This document shows, piece by piece, positions 1-11,448 of a stretch of 64,000 bases of DNA (its first letter is position 1; each line of letters starts with the position of its first letter). The position numbers were made by a program, and so were the translations under genes. The DNA is from Apricaphanius iberus (taxonomy: Eukaryota > Chordata > Actinopteri > Cyprinodontiformes > Aphaniidae): contig JAPXFQ010002822.1 in assembly GCA_028564705.1 (NCBI GenBank), positions 2,279,501-2,343,500 of the forward strand, read 5' to 3'. A model generated the notes under the pieces. That model was not told the DNA's origin. It was given only the letters and a program-made list of their open reading frames with translations, and did no database searches.

Positions 1-1778
1 AACATTTTCAACATCCATTTGAGATAATTACTGCTTCAGTGTGCTCAAAAATGAGAGTTTTTAATGGCAGATTTTAATGATACTGAAATTAGCACAGACG
101 GCTGTAATAAAGCAAATTTAATCAGAAGATGCTTCTTTAAACTTTGTTCAAAGACTTCTCGTTTCCCAGCTCCTCTTTTTAACTTTAGAGTGACTTGTTT
201 CACAGTATTCCTCTCTTTTCCCATCTTTATTCCTTTTCTGAAGCATTGTTTTGCAAAACAAACACTTTCCTTTCCTTGGCTCATTTCTTTTTTGCCTTCC
301 ATCACTCGAGTTGGTCTTTCTCTCTGTCACTCTGTCTCTTTCCTCTCTCAGGATATCTTGCAGGCTTGTCATAAATCTGTCTATCGATCCGTCAGCCGGT
401 CACTCTTATGTGTGACAATGAATCACCAAGTCATAATGTTCTGTCACTGCTACCAGCCCTCTTCTGAATCTTAGCAAAAAAACGTCCACAAAATGTACAT
501 GTGTGAGTGTACGTTTGGTACAGCGACAGCAACAAATGGATAGATAGTGAGAGAATTAAGGTGAAAATGTGTCTTCAGTGTTTATTCATATATGTGAATG
601 AGGGAGATGGCATGGTCCATGAAGGGACAAATGTTGTATACATAGTGTTATATGTCTGTGCAATGACAGATGTGCATATGGATTTTTTTCCCCCCACATG
701 TCTATAGAAGGCATGTGTAAGACAGTGGGTCACAGGGTGAAATTTATTTCTGGTATTTTCTCCTATGACAGCAGCTGGTATATTTTAATGAGCCCTGCTC
801 CAGAGAGAGTCCAAATCTGGAACCTGGACTGGAAACCTCAAAGCGTTTATCCCCTAGAATCCTTTTTTGACAAACTTTTTAAAGGAGGTGGAGAGTGCGT
901 TCTAGCCTTGTGCTTCTAAGTGCTCATTACAGTTTTGCTCTGCTGTCATTGGTCAACGTTTACAAGGTATCAACCAAAAAGTGGAGGCAGTGCTGAGTTA
1001 TCTTTGGAATTTTTGCTTTGAGTTTGTAACTCTGTTGATTTTTCTTTTGTCTCATTTGAGAATGTTCCTATTAATTATTTTGCTACTGAATGATCTGATT
1101 GTCAAATCGTAGAAAAGACATGCTATTAGCAACTCAACAAAACAACAGATTAAAACAGCCAAGTCACAGATCTAAGACAGGAATTAATGATCCACACAAG
1201 AAGGGGAAAAAGTGCCCAATTTATTTTAACCAAAACTACACCTCAGTAGAAATATTCAAAACTCTGATCATTTACAAATTTAATAATTCAATTTATCACA
1301 GATTTTAGTTTTTAACCTCGTTTAACATCCATTTGTTCTGCTCCATCATCCATTTTTCATTTATGTAGATGATTATAAAATAACTATTATGTCTGGGGTT
1401 TTTTTTCATTTTAACAATAAAAGTCCCTTTTTTGCATAAATTTCGTTTTATGCTTTAATAATCTGAGCTAATTATCCTATTCATCCAGTCTGAATTAAAA
1501 TTGGTATCGTTTTCAAGAACCAGCATACAATAAGGTCCTGTGGTATTATCCTGGGTTTAAATTTCTACATGGAGTTTGCATGTTTTCATTGTGAATGCGT
1601 GGGTTCTCGCCACTGTTGGGTGAATTGATCTCTCTAAATTATCCTTAAACCTAGTTTATACTTCTCTGTCAACAAGTTTTAACCCACATGTAGACATATT
1701 GACAGAAACGCTTTCCTTTCATAGTTCTGCATTGCTGTGTCAGTTTTGCAAATCAATTCCCCACCAGGACAGCAGGAG
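1..1778. other. AT-rich DNA, nothing recognised
   Basis: I see no long conserved reading frame, tRNA-like fold, terminal inverted repeat or recognisable transposon motif here. The short open frames show no family motif and are best read as chance. Confidence 0.5.
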
Positions 1779-2175
1779 GTTAAAAATTCAGCAGCACGTG
1801 TCCTGATGGAGACCAGCAGACAGGAACGCATTACAGTTTTAAAATCACTGGAATGGTTCCCCTTATGTTTTACAATCGATTTAGGATACTTTTAATTGTT
1901 TTTAAGGGTTGTAATGGCCTTGGTCGTTCAGAACAGCTTTTACCTTATGAACCTCCGTGGTCTCTGTGCTCCTTTGGTAGCCGTCTCCTTGTCATCCCAA
2001 CAGTCAGGAAACACACTCATGGTTAGGAGTCTCCATTATTATGGCTATCACCTCTGGAAAAGGCTGCCGGAGTCCTCAAGGCCACAGATAATGTTCATGT
2101 TTTTAAAAGGAGGCTCAAGAATCACCTTTTTAGCCTATCTTTTAACTGATTATTATTTATTATTATCTGTTTAAT
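1779..2175 (+). pseudogene. L2-like LINE, reverse transcriptase C-terminal remnant
   Basis: This is the C-terminal end of a non-LTR retrotransposon polyprotein, probably L2 clade. The frame from 1779 reads VKNSAARVL, then a segment ending in VLKSLEWFPL. These match the 'VQNAAARVL...LKSLHWLPV' signature that follows the RT domain in L2 and Rex1/Babar elements. After a frame slip near 1885 it continues with CNGLGRSEQLLPYEPP, then a terminal block with FKRRLKNHLFSLSF, a usual L2 C-terminus. At least one frameshift and one in-frame stop make it non-functional. Everything upstream (endonuclease and RT core) is absent, so it is a 5'-truncated copy. L2 and Rex1 are hard to separate from this fragment. 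Confidence 0.75.
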
Positions 2176-2650
2176 TGCTCTGTATGTTATCAGTGTTTTA
2201 GTATTTTATCTTATCGTGATAATGAGATAATTTTTCTCCGTATTCCCATGACCACGAAATAATTAATTTGAGATCTCAAGAAAACAAAACGATATTGTCT
2301 TAAATCACTGCAGGAAACATCATTCAGTGTAGCAATGTCAGAGGAGCAGGATAATCAAGGCCTGACACAGGCTAAAATAGCTTTATGCCTTGCTATTACA
2401 GATAATGTACACATTAGTGTGCGTCATCTAAGATGACGGTTAGCAAGGCTTCATCTTTATCGGAGGCACAATCTAAGTGACTCTGATGTAGTCATTAATT
2501 ACTGAGTTGACCAGCTATGAGGCCCCGAGCGTCTCCATGGAAACCGAATGATGACTGAGAGATGCAGAGTAGCAGGATTGCGAGTTACTAGAACCCTAGT
2601 GTATGAAGTGCATGCATTATGTCTCAAATTCGTTATAACATGCTTTGCAT
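2176..2650. other. Unrecognised spacer
   Basis: AT-rich sequence between the LINE remnant and the hAT element. It may include the LINE 3' UTR, but no tail repeat is visible. Nothing else is supported. Confidence 0.4.
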
Positions 2651-4049
2651 TAGGGCTGCACAATTAATCAGATTTTGATCGTGATCACGATTTTGGTGGC
2701 CACATTTAAATGAACCTGATCGTGAACGATATTTCCAATCAAAATGCGAGCTTCACTGCGTGCCTCTTCATCATACACTGCCTCAACCAATAGTCTGCAA
2801 ACCACCAAGGGGAAAACGCATGGCTAAAGCTTCATTAAGCTGACCAAGTAAAAACCGCGCACATGCCACTCAGCACTCATAATGGCTGCACTACGCTTGC
2901 TACGTAGCAGGTGAAAAGGAGTATTTGAGCAATGTAGTGGATCCAAATCTCTATTATGGATCTGACCAGTATGCAGAAAGTTCCCAAAACCGTACTACCG
3001 CCACAGTAAGCAGCCGGTGGATGCTAGGCTATAACACAATGCAGCGGACGCCCCGAAATCATAGAAGAAGAAGGACCTAGCTAAAAATGGCTACAGACGA
3101 ACTGTCAACCATTAAGTTGTTAAGTCATACCAGACTAATAAGAATAACGGCTAGAGGATGGCGGGACCACAGGCGAACGTAACGTAAACATCTGGGTCAA
3201 CAGAAGTCATATGGGTCAAAGGACATGCAAAATGGTGGAGCAGTATGTCTGATGTCATGCCTATTACGCGATTGTTTGCTATGCAGTATTACATTAACAG
3301 GTAAGTAATAGTTGCTACGTAGCATATAGTAAATACTAAGGATTTGGATGCAGGGAATGTCAAAGGCCTTTTCTGTATAAGCTGTAATTGTTTCCCATAA
3401 ATTGCACTTTGAGATTGCACTCTGCAATAACAGCTTGTACTTTTAAATATATATATATATATATTAGCGATGCACCGAAAATTCGGTCACCCAAACTTTT
3501 CGGCCGAAAATGACCCAAAAGTGCATTTTCGGTTTTCGGCCAAAAGATCTAAATAACCGAAACAGCACAGCCGAAACTTTATTCATTTGATTTATATTGT
3601 GCATTGTTGTTATGTCAATGCTAAATAAATATCTTCATAGTTTTGTAACTGATTTATTGCAATGCCTTGATTTTAGTGAGGTTAGTACACATCGTTCTAA
3701 TAATTCACAATCATTTCTTTCGGTGTTTTGGTTTTCGGCCTTAGTTTTCTTCATTTTCGGTTTTCAGTTTTGGCCAAGAGTTTTCATTTCGGCGCATCCC
3801 TAATAAATATATATATATATATATACATATGGAGTTTGTTTTTGTTAGTTTGTTTGCATTATTAATCATCTTTTCTAATCTAAAGTTTTATTTTTCACAA
3901 AATTTTTTTTAAAGTTTATTTATTATTAACTGGTGCAATAAAACTAGATATTTTACAGGACTGGATGAATGATCATGATTAATAATCGTGATTACAATAT
4001 TGATCAAAATAATTTTGATTATTTTTTTGGACATAATCGTGCAGCCCTA
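2651..4049. mobile_element. Non-autonomous hAT element, 1.4 kb, with 8-bp target duplication
   Basis: The left end reads TAGGGCTGCACAATTAAT and the right end is its near inverse (ATAATCGTGCAGCCCTA). Both are flanked by the same 8 bases, CTTTGCAT, at 2643-2650 and 4050-4057. An 8-bp duplication with CAGCCCTA-type ends is the hallmark of hAT transposons in fishes. No transposase frame is visible, so the element would have depended on a transposase in trans. A second hAT element sits inside it at 3465-3802. Confidence 0.88.
3465..3802. mobile_element. Nested hAT-type MITE
   Basis: The left end TAGCGATGCACCGAAA and right end TTTCGGCGCATCCCTA form an inverted pair with two mismatches. The interior is full of 'TTTCGG/CCGAAA' sub-repeats typical of a common teleost hAT MITE. 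The flanks are ATATATAT (left) and ATAAATAT (right), an 8-bp duplication with one mismatch. It lies wholly inside the 2651-4049 hAT element, so it is the younger insertion. It carries no coding sequence. Confidence 0.82.
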
Positions 4050-4057
4050 CTTTGCAT

Positions 4058-4724
4058 ACCTTTTTTTTTATGTTGTTATGATTGCTATAATCGTAATAAT
4101 TTATTTATGAGCCAGATTTTTTTGTGCCCCCCTTTGCAACTGGTATCCTACGTATGAGTTTGGGCGAAGCACCGGCAACATATAACTATGCCTCTGTACA
4201 GCCTGCTGCTGTAAAGACTTTTGGAATACATGTATAAAACTTAACTCAACTTAAGTCAAACAGAAATAGAGTTTGAGAAATTCATCCTAGGGTACCCAGA
4301 TAATTGGAAAATCGAATTTATCAGCGTGTAAATGCCCATCAGGAGGAGCCAAGTTATTGTCAGGCTGGTCACTCCCCCTTTGTGAAGTTAAAAGGCCATG
4401 CAAGTATGGCGTTATTTATGAGTCTCATTCTTGAGAGAAGAGAGGGCCGTCCTGAGCGCAGACAAATATGTTTTGCAAGCACAAAAGTTAATGTTTGAGC
4501 AGATAATATTTTCACTCAGAGATAAATTTAATCTGAGCAAACAATAACCTATTTTGGGCACACGAAATGCATTTCTGTGTGTGTTCAGATCTGTGCAGAG
4601 ACACGACTAAAATTGCCTCTCGGGTTCACTTCTCTGCTCTCGCTCGGAGCCGCGTCTGTGCTCAATGCTGTCAACGCGCTCGCTCAACACGGTGCAATGA
4701 AATATTTGTGTCACTATTCCAACC
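4058..4724. other. Unclassified repeat-like DNA, GC-richer toward the right
   Basis: From about 4560 the sequence becomes richer in CpG and C+T blocks than its surroundings and leads into CCAAT-box tandem repeats. This resembles the interior of a DNA transposon or an old promoter-like unit. I see no terminal repeats and no protein motif, so no family is assigned. Confidence 0.3.
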
Positions 4725-4810
4725 AATCACAAGCCTCGGATAGCGTCATCCTGATTGGCTGCTTCGCAATCACAAGCCTTGGATAACGTTATGCTGATTG
4801 GCTGCTTCGC
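4725..4810. repeat. 43-bp tandem duplication with inverted CCAAT boxes
   Basis: Two copies (4725-4767 and 4768-4810) abut exactly and differ at four positions. Each contains CTGATTGGCTG, an inverted CCAAT box, and a direct CCAAT lies just upstream at 4723. It is a short tandem repeat; any regulatory role is inference. Confidence 0.85.
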
Positions 4811-4932
4811 AGCTTCCTGACAACACTGTAAACGGTGGTTCACAGAGCAGTGCCGCTGATGGGACCTGAAGGCAACAGCAATTCGTCGTCACTAAATTAC
4901 GTTTTCGGTTAGTTTTATATTTTCTTAATATT

Positions 4933-5055
4933 ACAAAAAGTATTCATTTATCACCGTCATGACCGGTTCCGATGGCAGTTTCCCTGTATTAGCCAACAAG
5001 ATGTCAAATCACCTGGAATTCCGTCATATGACGGTGATAAATGAATACTTTTTGT
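4933..5055. repeat. Perfect 28-bp inverted repeat with 67-bp loop
   Basis: The arm at 4933-4960 begins ACAAAAAGTATTC and ends CACCGTCAT. It is matched base for base in reverse complement at 5028-5055. The loop is not repetitive. This could be the two ends of a very small MITE or a stable hairpin. I see no clear target duplication. Confidence 0.85.
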
Positions 5056-5504
5056 TCTGCTAAAATTCTGCTACTGAAATCTCACTCTATAGTCAGTGAT
5101 GGGCTTGTTGCACAGTTTAGTTCAAATCTTAATCATGATTTAGAATCAGAACAAAGCACTTTCAATACAGTAGTGAAAGAGGTCCCAGTGTATATAGTTT
5201 TAATCTAACAATTCGTGTTAACCCTGGGCAGCTGTGTCAACACTTCCGTCTTTAGCATGTCTATTGTCTTAGGTATGGCCAGGTTATGGCTTGTGTTCAT
5301 ATAATCCGTATCCACTGGTGGACTCTGATACTATCTTCAAGGCAGGTCTCTCCGTATCCTGGTAAGGTTCAGGCTGTGTTGACATGGTACGAAATAATTG
5401 GATTTTGAGCAAATACATTACCCACATACGGACTTGAGTCCTATGTAAAAATGTCCTCAGCATGTAACGTCACTCAGCATGATAACCATGTTAAAGTGAA
5501 CTGA
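5056..5504. other. Unrecognised spacer
   Basis: No motif, repeat or reading frame that I can support. Confidence 0.4.
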
Positions 5505-5820
5505 ACCGCTTAATCCTTAAGGGGTTGCGGGTGGCTGGTGCCTATCTCCAGCTGTCAATAGGCGAGATACACCCTGGACAGGTCACCAGTCCATCGCAGG
5601 GCCACATAGAGACAGACAGGACAAACAACCACACAAACTCACACCTAAGGACAATTTGGATTGATCAATTAACCAGACAGTCATGTTTTTGGACTGTGGG
5701 AGGAAGCGGGGGTAAAGGGAGAACATGCAAATTCCATGCAAAAAGACCCTGTGTTGGGATACAAACCTGCAACCTTCTTGCTGCAAGGCAACAGTGCTAA
5801 TCACTGCACCCCCGTGCAGC
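5505..5820 (-). mobile_element. tRNA-derived SINE, copy 1 (3' end lost)
   Basis: Read on the minus strand, the 5' end at 5820 gives GCTGCACGGGGGTGCAGTGA followed by TTAGCACTG, a degenerate A box. A degenerate B box follows (GGTTGCAGGTTTGTATCC). The body contains blocks shared with the copy at 11,080-11,448, such as GCATGTTCTCCC and the GACCTGTCCAGGGTGTA stretch. It ends at 5505 with a GGATTAAGCGGT-like tail but lacks the GATG repeats, so its extreme 3' end is lost. This is a widespread teleost SINE architecture with a LINE-derived tail. Confidence 0.78.
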
Positions 5821-5939
5821 TCTATTGTGGTCCCATGACTGTCAATACAGGTGAAAAAATATCCATTACCATTCTCTGGAAAAATATAATTTCAAATGGG
5901 CAAAATCACAGTGAAAAATCTTTGAGCCATGATAAATTC

Positions 5940-6135
5940 CCATGAACACATGTTAAAAAAACATTTTCATTGTAATAAACTGTGAAACTCATGGACATTC
6001 ACATGTGAAGCCCATGGGATAACATGCCATCGTGATGGGAAACACGTTAGTTTCCATATAAAAACTACATGTGAAAAAAATGTGTACCAGGTACAACACA
6101 GGATGACATGTGAGCCCATGTGAATAACATGAAGG
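5940..6135. repeat. CATGTG/CACATG-rich irregular repeat
   Basis: The words ACATGTGA, CCCATG and CACATGTG recur many times in both orientations over about 200 bp. They make an irregular palindromic texture with no clean unit. It is likely a decayed MITE or satellite scrap. Confidence 0.5.
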
Positions 6136-8089
6136 AATATAACTGCCAGGTGCCCTAAATCAAATGTACTGATCATCATCAATGCTAGAAAAATAGTGCT
6201 GTACAAAACATTTTCTATTGTAAGAAGATTTGAATGTTTTGAATACATTTTTTCCCTAATTAAAGATAAAATGTATCCATTTGTACCTGCACTGGTAGGC
6301 CCATTTTTCATTATTATTGTGGAATGCAGTTGGAAGACTTTGCAAAATATGGGGCCCCTAGACTGCATTTTGGAGATCACCTGTTTAGAGAATCAGAAAT
6401 AAAGTCCAAAAGTTTTGAAGCAAACTTTAATATTTAGTCTGTAGTTTAGAAAATTTTCTGTCTGTCTTCATTCATTCTCTCTATTTTCATCTGAAATTAT
6501 ATTATTTACTTTGGGATAAACACCTTTTTTCCTCTTTGTATTTTTGTGAAACTTTTTTTCCCCAGCAATTCATCTCTCTTTCATACTGAAGTTCAAGGTT
6601 AGTATGAGGATACCGTGCTATTAGTGCAGTTTTCATACTTCATTTAACTCTGGGTGACCACTTTGACATCAGCTTGGTTTCTTCTAAAACAACAACCAAT
6701 GCTGATCATTGCCTGATGGAGTGGAGATGAATGAAAAAGGATGTAGCAAAGGGGAAATCAGCCTCAGAGAAGGTTTTATCTATAAAGGGAAAACCTAGTG
6801 TGTAAAGGCAGCTATGGAGGACAAAGAGAAGCAATACAGAACAATATAAATCCCAAAATAACAAGAATTTGGAAAAATAAATATTGTGAATAGAAGTGGG
6901 CAGAAGATAAAAGTAGAAAGTGGAGCAGAATTAAAGGGTGAGACGACTTCTTGGGAAATGTGAGGGAAATCAGAAACTAAGGGAAACAGTGAAAGGAACG
7001 TGTAAAATGAATTTGGAATAAAATAGGCAAAAAAATAAAAATGAAATACATAAAGCAGATTAAAACAGAAAGGATGGGTTAAAGGATCCTACTTCAAAAC
7101 AAAGAGGGAAATTTGACAAAAGTTTTGAAGAGCTGTTTTTTTTCTTCCTTGATCCCTCCTTGCTAGATACATGGTGAGCTGTCCCTTGTTAGCAGCATTA
7201 GGAAGCTGATTACTTTCTCCAATCCGTCACAACACTCATTAATGTATACCTCCTGCACTCTGAGACAGAGAGGGATACAGTAGGGGAAGGAAGAGAAGAG
7301 AGTGAAATACAAGTGGAAGCATGGAGACTGAAGCTGATGGGGAAGAACAACAACTGTTTTTCTCCACATCTTTTCAATCTGTAACATCTTGTTCTTCTTT
7401 ATTAAACAGCCCTTTTTTCTGACATACCTTATCCATTGTTGACTTCAAATCTTCCCATAATTGTTCCTTTTCTTTAGCTTTTCATCTCCTTGTCTCTCAG
7501 TTTTTGTTCCTTCATACTTTCCTTCCCTTCTACTGACTGAATCTAGTTTGGACAATACAGGACTACATTGATTCCCTTTGTAGCAAACTTTATGTATTTA
7601 TCATAAGCTCTGTGCTACCTGTCAATACTCGGTAGATGCTGACTGTTCGAGTTCTGCATAACAACACTGCCCCCTTTTGGTAACGGTATTAGTATTTTTT
7701 AAGGCCTATAAATAAAGAAAATGACTAATTAAGCGTCATAGAAAGTTGTAGTTATATCTGTATTTGTTTCATGAGAAGATAAATCAAATCTTTTTTTTTT
7801 ACAAACTTTAAACCGGATTGATATTCCAGGTAAGGCAAAGATAGAGGCATCAAGTAATTTTTTTCTAGCAACCCCTCAAATTGAATTGAACATTTTACTG
7901 CTTGCATTCAATGGCAATTAAAATAGGTTTATTTTTATGTGTAATGATGAGTGGCTGGACTTTCTTTGTTGCCTCTTGGAATAAAAAACAACAACAAGAA
8001 AAACAACTAGCCTATATAATTTGCTTGGTTTCGTGATGCTCCACTCACTGCCAAAACCTGGTCATCCACATGAACTGACAGGACAGCAT
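6136..8089. other. AT-rich DNA, nothing recognised
   Basis: Nearly 2 kb without a recognisable transposon end, coding motif or RNA-like structure. The stretch at 6700-7100 is purine-rich on the plus strand and 7390-7550 is pyrimidine-rich. I attach no function to either. Confidence 0.4.
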
Positions 8090-8220
8090 CAATCTCAGTA
8101 GCAGCCAAACAGCCCATGATAACTCTGGAACAGCTGCAGGGACCAACAGCTCAGGTGTGGGAGTCTGCTGACAGAATAAGTATGACTAATCCACTGTAAA
8201 AATCTGTACTTCTAGTGCCT
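8090..8220 (+). pseudogene. Tc1-like transposase scrap
   Basis: The plus strand contains the run ACTCTGGAACAGCTGCAGG, followed by words meaning 'S/T-A-Q-V-(G/W)-E-S-(V/A)-D-R'. This corresponds to the linker between the two helix-turn-helix domains of fish Tc1 transposases (typically LEELQ...STAQVGESVHRTTISRALHKSGLYG). Only about 40 residues survive, with a stop codon near the end. No terminal inverted repeats are seen nearby, so this is an isolated fragment. Confidence 0.5.
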
Positions 8221-8439
8221 TCCTGGCATGTTGGGGGCTCTCCTGCTTGGTAATTGCTGGTATTCCATCCAAGGGAATGTTTGGACACCAGAGACCAGTG
8301 GTTTTCCACGAGACAATCCATCTTTGTATGGGGCACATAGCAGCTCTAGGGTGGTGCCTTGTGTCTGTCTGCCTGGAGCTGCTACTGCCTTATGGGGCTG
8401 ATTTCACCTGCTAATGGGGAGCCTGTTTCACGCCCTTCT

Positions 8440-8910
8440 TCTTCCAGTCCATGAGTCCCTTACGCAAGTATTTTTTTTCTAGGGAAGTATCGGCAGTTCC
8501 CGCCTTCTTCGCCTCTGATTGGATATAACTTCTCTCGCATGATTGGCTATTTCTTTTAGGGACTATTCCCACCTTTTTTTGTCTACATGCAGAATGAAAG
8601 ATAGGGAAGATCTGTTATTGCCTCAAAGAACGGGTTCCCCCGGTATGAATCAGGGGTTAACAAGCCTTCTGCAGCAGTGAAGCTTCAGGCAGCTTTCATT
8701 TACTCTTGCAGCCCAGTTTCTTTTCCTCGCTTCTTCTGATAGCGTCTTCTTTGGGGTTGAGAAGCTGGCTCAGCATCCAGCGCCGCAGTGGGAGCATCCG
8801 TTTGCCCCCTGTGAATCAAAGGTTTACAAGCCTCCAGCAGTGAATCTCCAGCAGCTTTTAGCCATTGCAGCCCAGTTTCTTTTCCTTGCTTCTTCTGATA
8901 GTGTCTACTT
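8440..8910. repeat. Diverged tandem duplication with upstream CCAAT boxes
   Basis: The segment 8646-8748 is repeated at 8812-8908 with offset 166. Both copies carry TGAATCA, ACAAGCC, GCAGCCCAGTTTCTTTTCC and the TTCTTCTGATAG block. Upstream, 8510-8570 contains two GATTGG motifs (inverted CCAAT) in a C+T-rich context. It resembles the interior of a transposon or an old duplicated promoter-like region; no family is assigned. Confidence 0.65.
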
Positions 8911-9173
8911 TAATGCCATGGCTCAAGTCTCAAAACTGTGGTTTTGTTTATATATTTTAGTAGCAGGCAGCATTCTGCCGTAAAACAAAACTCAGTCATT
9001 AGAGCGGTCCACTGTTGAAAAGTTCTATAGTGTGGTAGTCAGCAGGAGAACCCTCCCATGTGGTTACAGATAAAACATGGTGTCACCAAAACGTTTCGTA
9101 AACACGTAACGACAGCGACAGAGAAGGTGATTGTTGTAGTGGTTACCGGCAGTGCAGCGTTGCAGAGGCTGAC

Positions 9174-9451
9174 CTGGCAGGAACCAAAACTGACTGATAG
9201 TCTCTGGGCCGAAGGTTCCAGAGAGAGGTCGCTGGAATCCCAGCGAAAAACCTAAGAGGAGAACAAGGTGGTGAGTACAAAGCTCTTTGTGAGGAGAAGG
9301 TCTTACCTGGACGCACTGGGAATAAGTTAGCCATTTTCCACATGAAGGAGCAAGAAACAACTGCTGTCAGCCTCCAGGATCCACTCCCCTTTTGAGCAGG
9401 AGAGTTGATGAGTCTGATGATGAACCCCTGGTAGCTGCCACCTGCCATGAC
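9174..9451 (-). other. Weak candidate pair of exons, unidentified
   Basis: On the minus strand, a segment from 9451 to 9307 is preceded by a pyrimidine tract ending TTTGCAG and followed by GTAAGA. A second segment from 9251 to 9174 is preceded by CTCCTCTTAG and followed by GTCAGC. Joined, they stay open for 74 codons (beginning V-M-A-G-G-S-Y-Q-G-F-I-I-R). I recognise no family. The intervening gap is only 55 bp, short even for a fish intron, and no flanking exons are found. This may be a pseudo-exon, a pseudogene piece or chance. Confidence 0.15.
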
Positions 9452-9507
9452 CTGCAAATAAAGTAGGAGTAAACACCAGCTCCCCCACTCTCCTGCCCAT
9501 AGCCACA

Positions 9508-10944
9508 TAATCCTAACACACTTCAGATCACTAGTCCAGGAAATATATAGCTCACATCCATTAAGAATAAATCATTTAAAGCAAGTGAGCAACTAAGTTA
9601 GATTATGTAATTAATATATTGACCAACAAAAAAACACAAATCCATCCTATTCTTATAGATAAGATCCTGGACTCTGCTTTTTTTTTCTGCTTTCTCTATA
9701 TATGGAAATGGATGAATTTTGACAAGATTTATTGAAAAGCTAACATTTCAGATTTGGCAAATGGGAAAATCTAAAGGCTATCCTTCATTTTGACAGACTG
9801 TACGAGGTACAGAAAACTACATAAATGAAAAAGAATTCCACAACAGCATCTAAACATCATATCCAGCCTGAACACCGTACTCAATGCATCTCTTTATCTG
9901 GGAGCTCACAGTGGGTTGAGCCCAGTGCAGGGCCAAACACCTGTGTAGAAACAAAACTCATAGGCTGTGTATTTTCTCCCGCTGGAGCTGGGAGGTCAGG
10001 GGAACTTTTCTGAAATATGTTTCTTTCTTTTCAGTTAGAAAAAGAAAACCTACAATTAAAGATCAAAAAATTAATGAAATGATTACTGTGGAGCCTCCTT
10101 TCCCCCGCACCTTACTTTGATGACCTCCTTCACTTACTCCTCCTCTCCTCACTTCTACTGTCATTGCTGCTGAAGTCCTCACAGATCAGTTCCAACTGGG
10201 TCAGGAAGGAGAAAGGAAAAGCAGGATGAGGGGAGTAGAATGCTGTTGCCTTTGTATCCTATCAGCTTTATCAGGTCAGCTGTCAGCTCACACATCAGAC
10301 ACAACAGCTCTGTGTATTGATCAGAGTGTATAAACATAGCGCAAACAGAGCTGATAAAAGAGAAGGATTTAGTGTGAGTTTGAAAGAAATACTAGATGGG
10401 ACTACAGCCTGCCCAATCCTTGTGTGTTTGTGACTTTCAAGCATTCTTTTTGTCAAATGGGAACTCAGAAATAGATACAGCAAAATATATGTGTCATACA
10501 TCATCCATGTACATCTTTTCTTTTTTTTCTGGCCTTTGTCATATTCATGTACAGATACATTTTGCAGTAGGATTGCAAGTTCCCCAACTCATGTTTGATA
10601 CTTTATTATTTTAGTTTGAAAATTTTATTATTTTGGATAGCTACATTGATCATGGACGCTATCCACAAGTAAAAAGTCTTAACTGCCTATTCTAATAGTT
10701 TAACCACCAAATATACCTTAATACTGGTTCACACTACAACATTTTCAAGGTCCTATTTTATGGAAAATCTACTTTTTGCATCTTTCAAGCATGTTGGAAT
10801 GCAAATCTCTTATAAAAAGCCAACCAGTGGGTTTTTTGGCTTAATTTAAACATTTCTCAGCATTCCTCCTGAATCCTACACTCTGAGCAGTTGCACCACC
10901 TTATCCTAGAAATATGGTGACGCGTGGAATGGGTTAAATCTATG
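9508..10944. other. Unrecognised DNA
   Basis: No supported gene, repeat or transposon end. Short A/T runs only. Confidence 0.4.
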
Positions 10945-11032
10945 GAGGACCAAAACTGACATCATCATAAAAGTAGAAATATATATATTTCGCTTTTCCT
11001 TTTTCTTAAACATGCATTTTTACGGAGAAATG

Positions 11033-11037
<5 letters not shown>

Positions 11038-11079
<42 letters not shown>
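11038..11079. repeat. (TA)n microsatellite, split by a SINE
   Basis: About 20 TA units precede the SINE, and another run resumes right after it at about 11,450-11,474. The SINE therefore probably inserted into a TA tract, or the tract expanded from its target duplication. Confidence 0.9.
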
Positions 11080-11081
<2 letters not shown>

Positions 11082-11448
11082 ATCCATCCATTTTCTTAAC
11101 CGCTTAATCCTTAATGGGTCGCAGGGGGGCTGGTGCCTATCTCCAGCTGTCAAGCTGACGAGAGGCGGGGTACACCCTGGACAGGTCGCCATTCCATCTC
11201 AGAGCCACATAGAAACAGACAGGACAAACAGCCATGCACCCACTCAAACCTAAGGACAATTTGGAGTGATCAATTAACCTGACAGTCATGTTTGTGGACT
11301 GTGTCTGGAAGCCGGAGTACCCGGAGGGAACCAACACATGCACAGGGAGAACATGCAAACTCCATGCAGAAAGACCCTGGGTCAGCATACAAACCCACAA
11401 CCCTTTTGCTGCAAGGCAACAGTGCTAACCACTGCGCAATCATGCAGC
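11080..11448 (-). mobile_element. tRNA-derived SINE, copy 2, with GATG-type tail
   Basis: On the minus strand the 5' end reads GATTGCGCAGTGGTTAGCAC, a good RNA polymerase III A box. It is followed by a diverged B box (GGTTGTGGGTTTGTATG). The 3' end, at 11,080-11,125 on the plus strand, reads in minus orientation CAGCCCCCCTGCGACCC, then GGATTAAGCGG and AATGGATGGATGG. This tail matches the end of the Rex3 LINE at 34,850-34,896, so Rex3 is the likely source of its reverse transcription machinery. It is about 370 bp, longer at its 3' end than the copy at 5505-5820. Confidence 0.85.

Noticed and set aside
6..474. 136-codon open frame with hydrophobic stretches at 64-474
   Set aside because: No family motif, no splice context, and pyrimidine-rich composition that yields Phe/Ser/Leu runs by chance.
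5525..5804. Open frames of 73-91 codons on both strands
   Set aside because: They lie wholly within a tRNA-derived SINE, which does not encode protein.
6700..7100. Purine-rich strand as a possible ncRNA
   Set aside because: Composition bias alone. No conserved fold or promoter elements seen.
11080..11448. Functional tRNA gene from the A and B boxes
   Set aside because: The B box and the acceptor pairing are degraded and the body continues as a SINE with a LINE-type tail.
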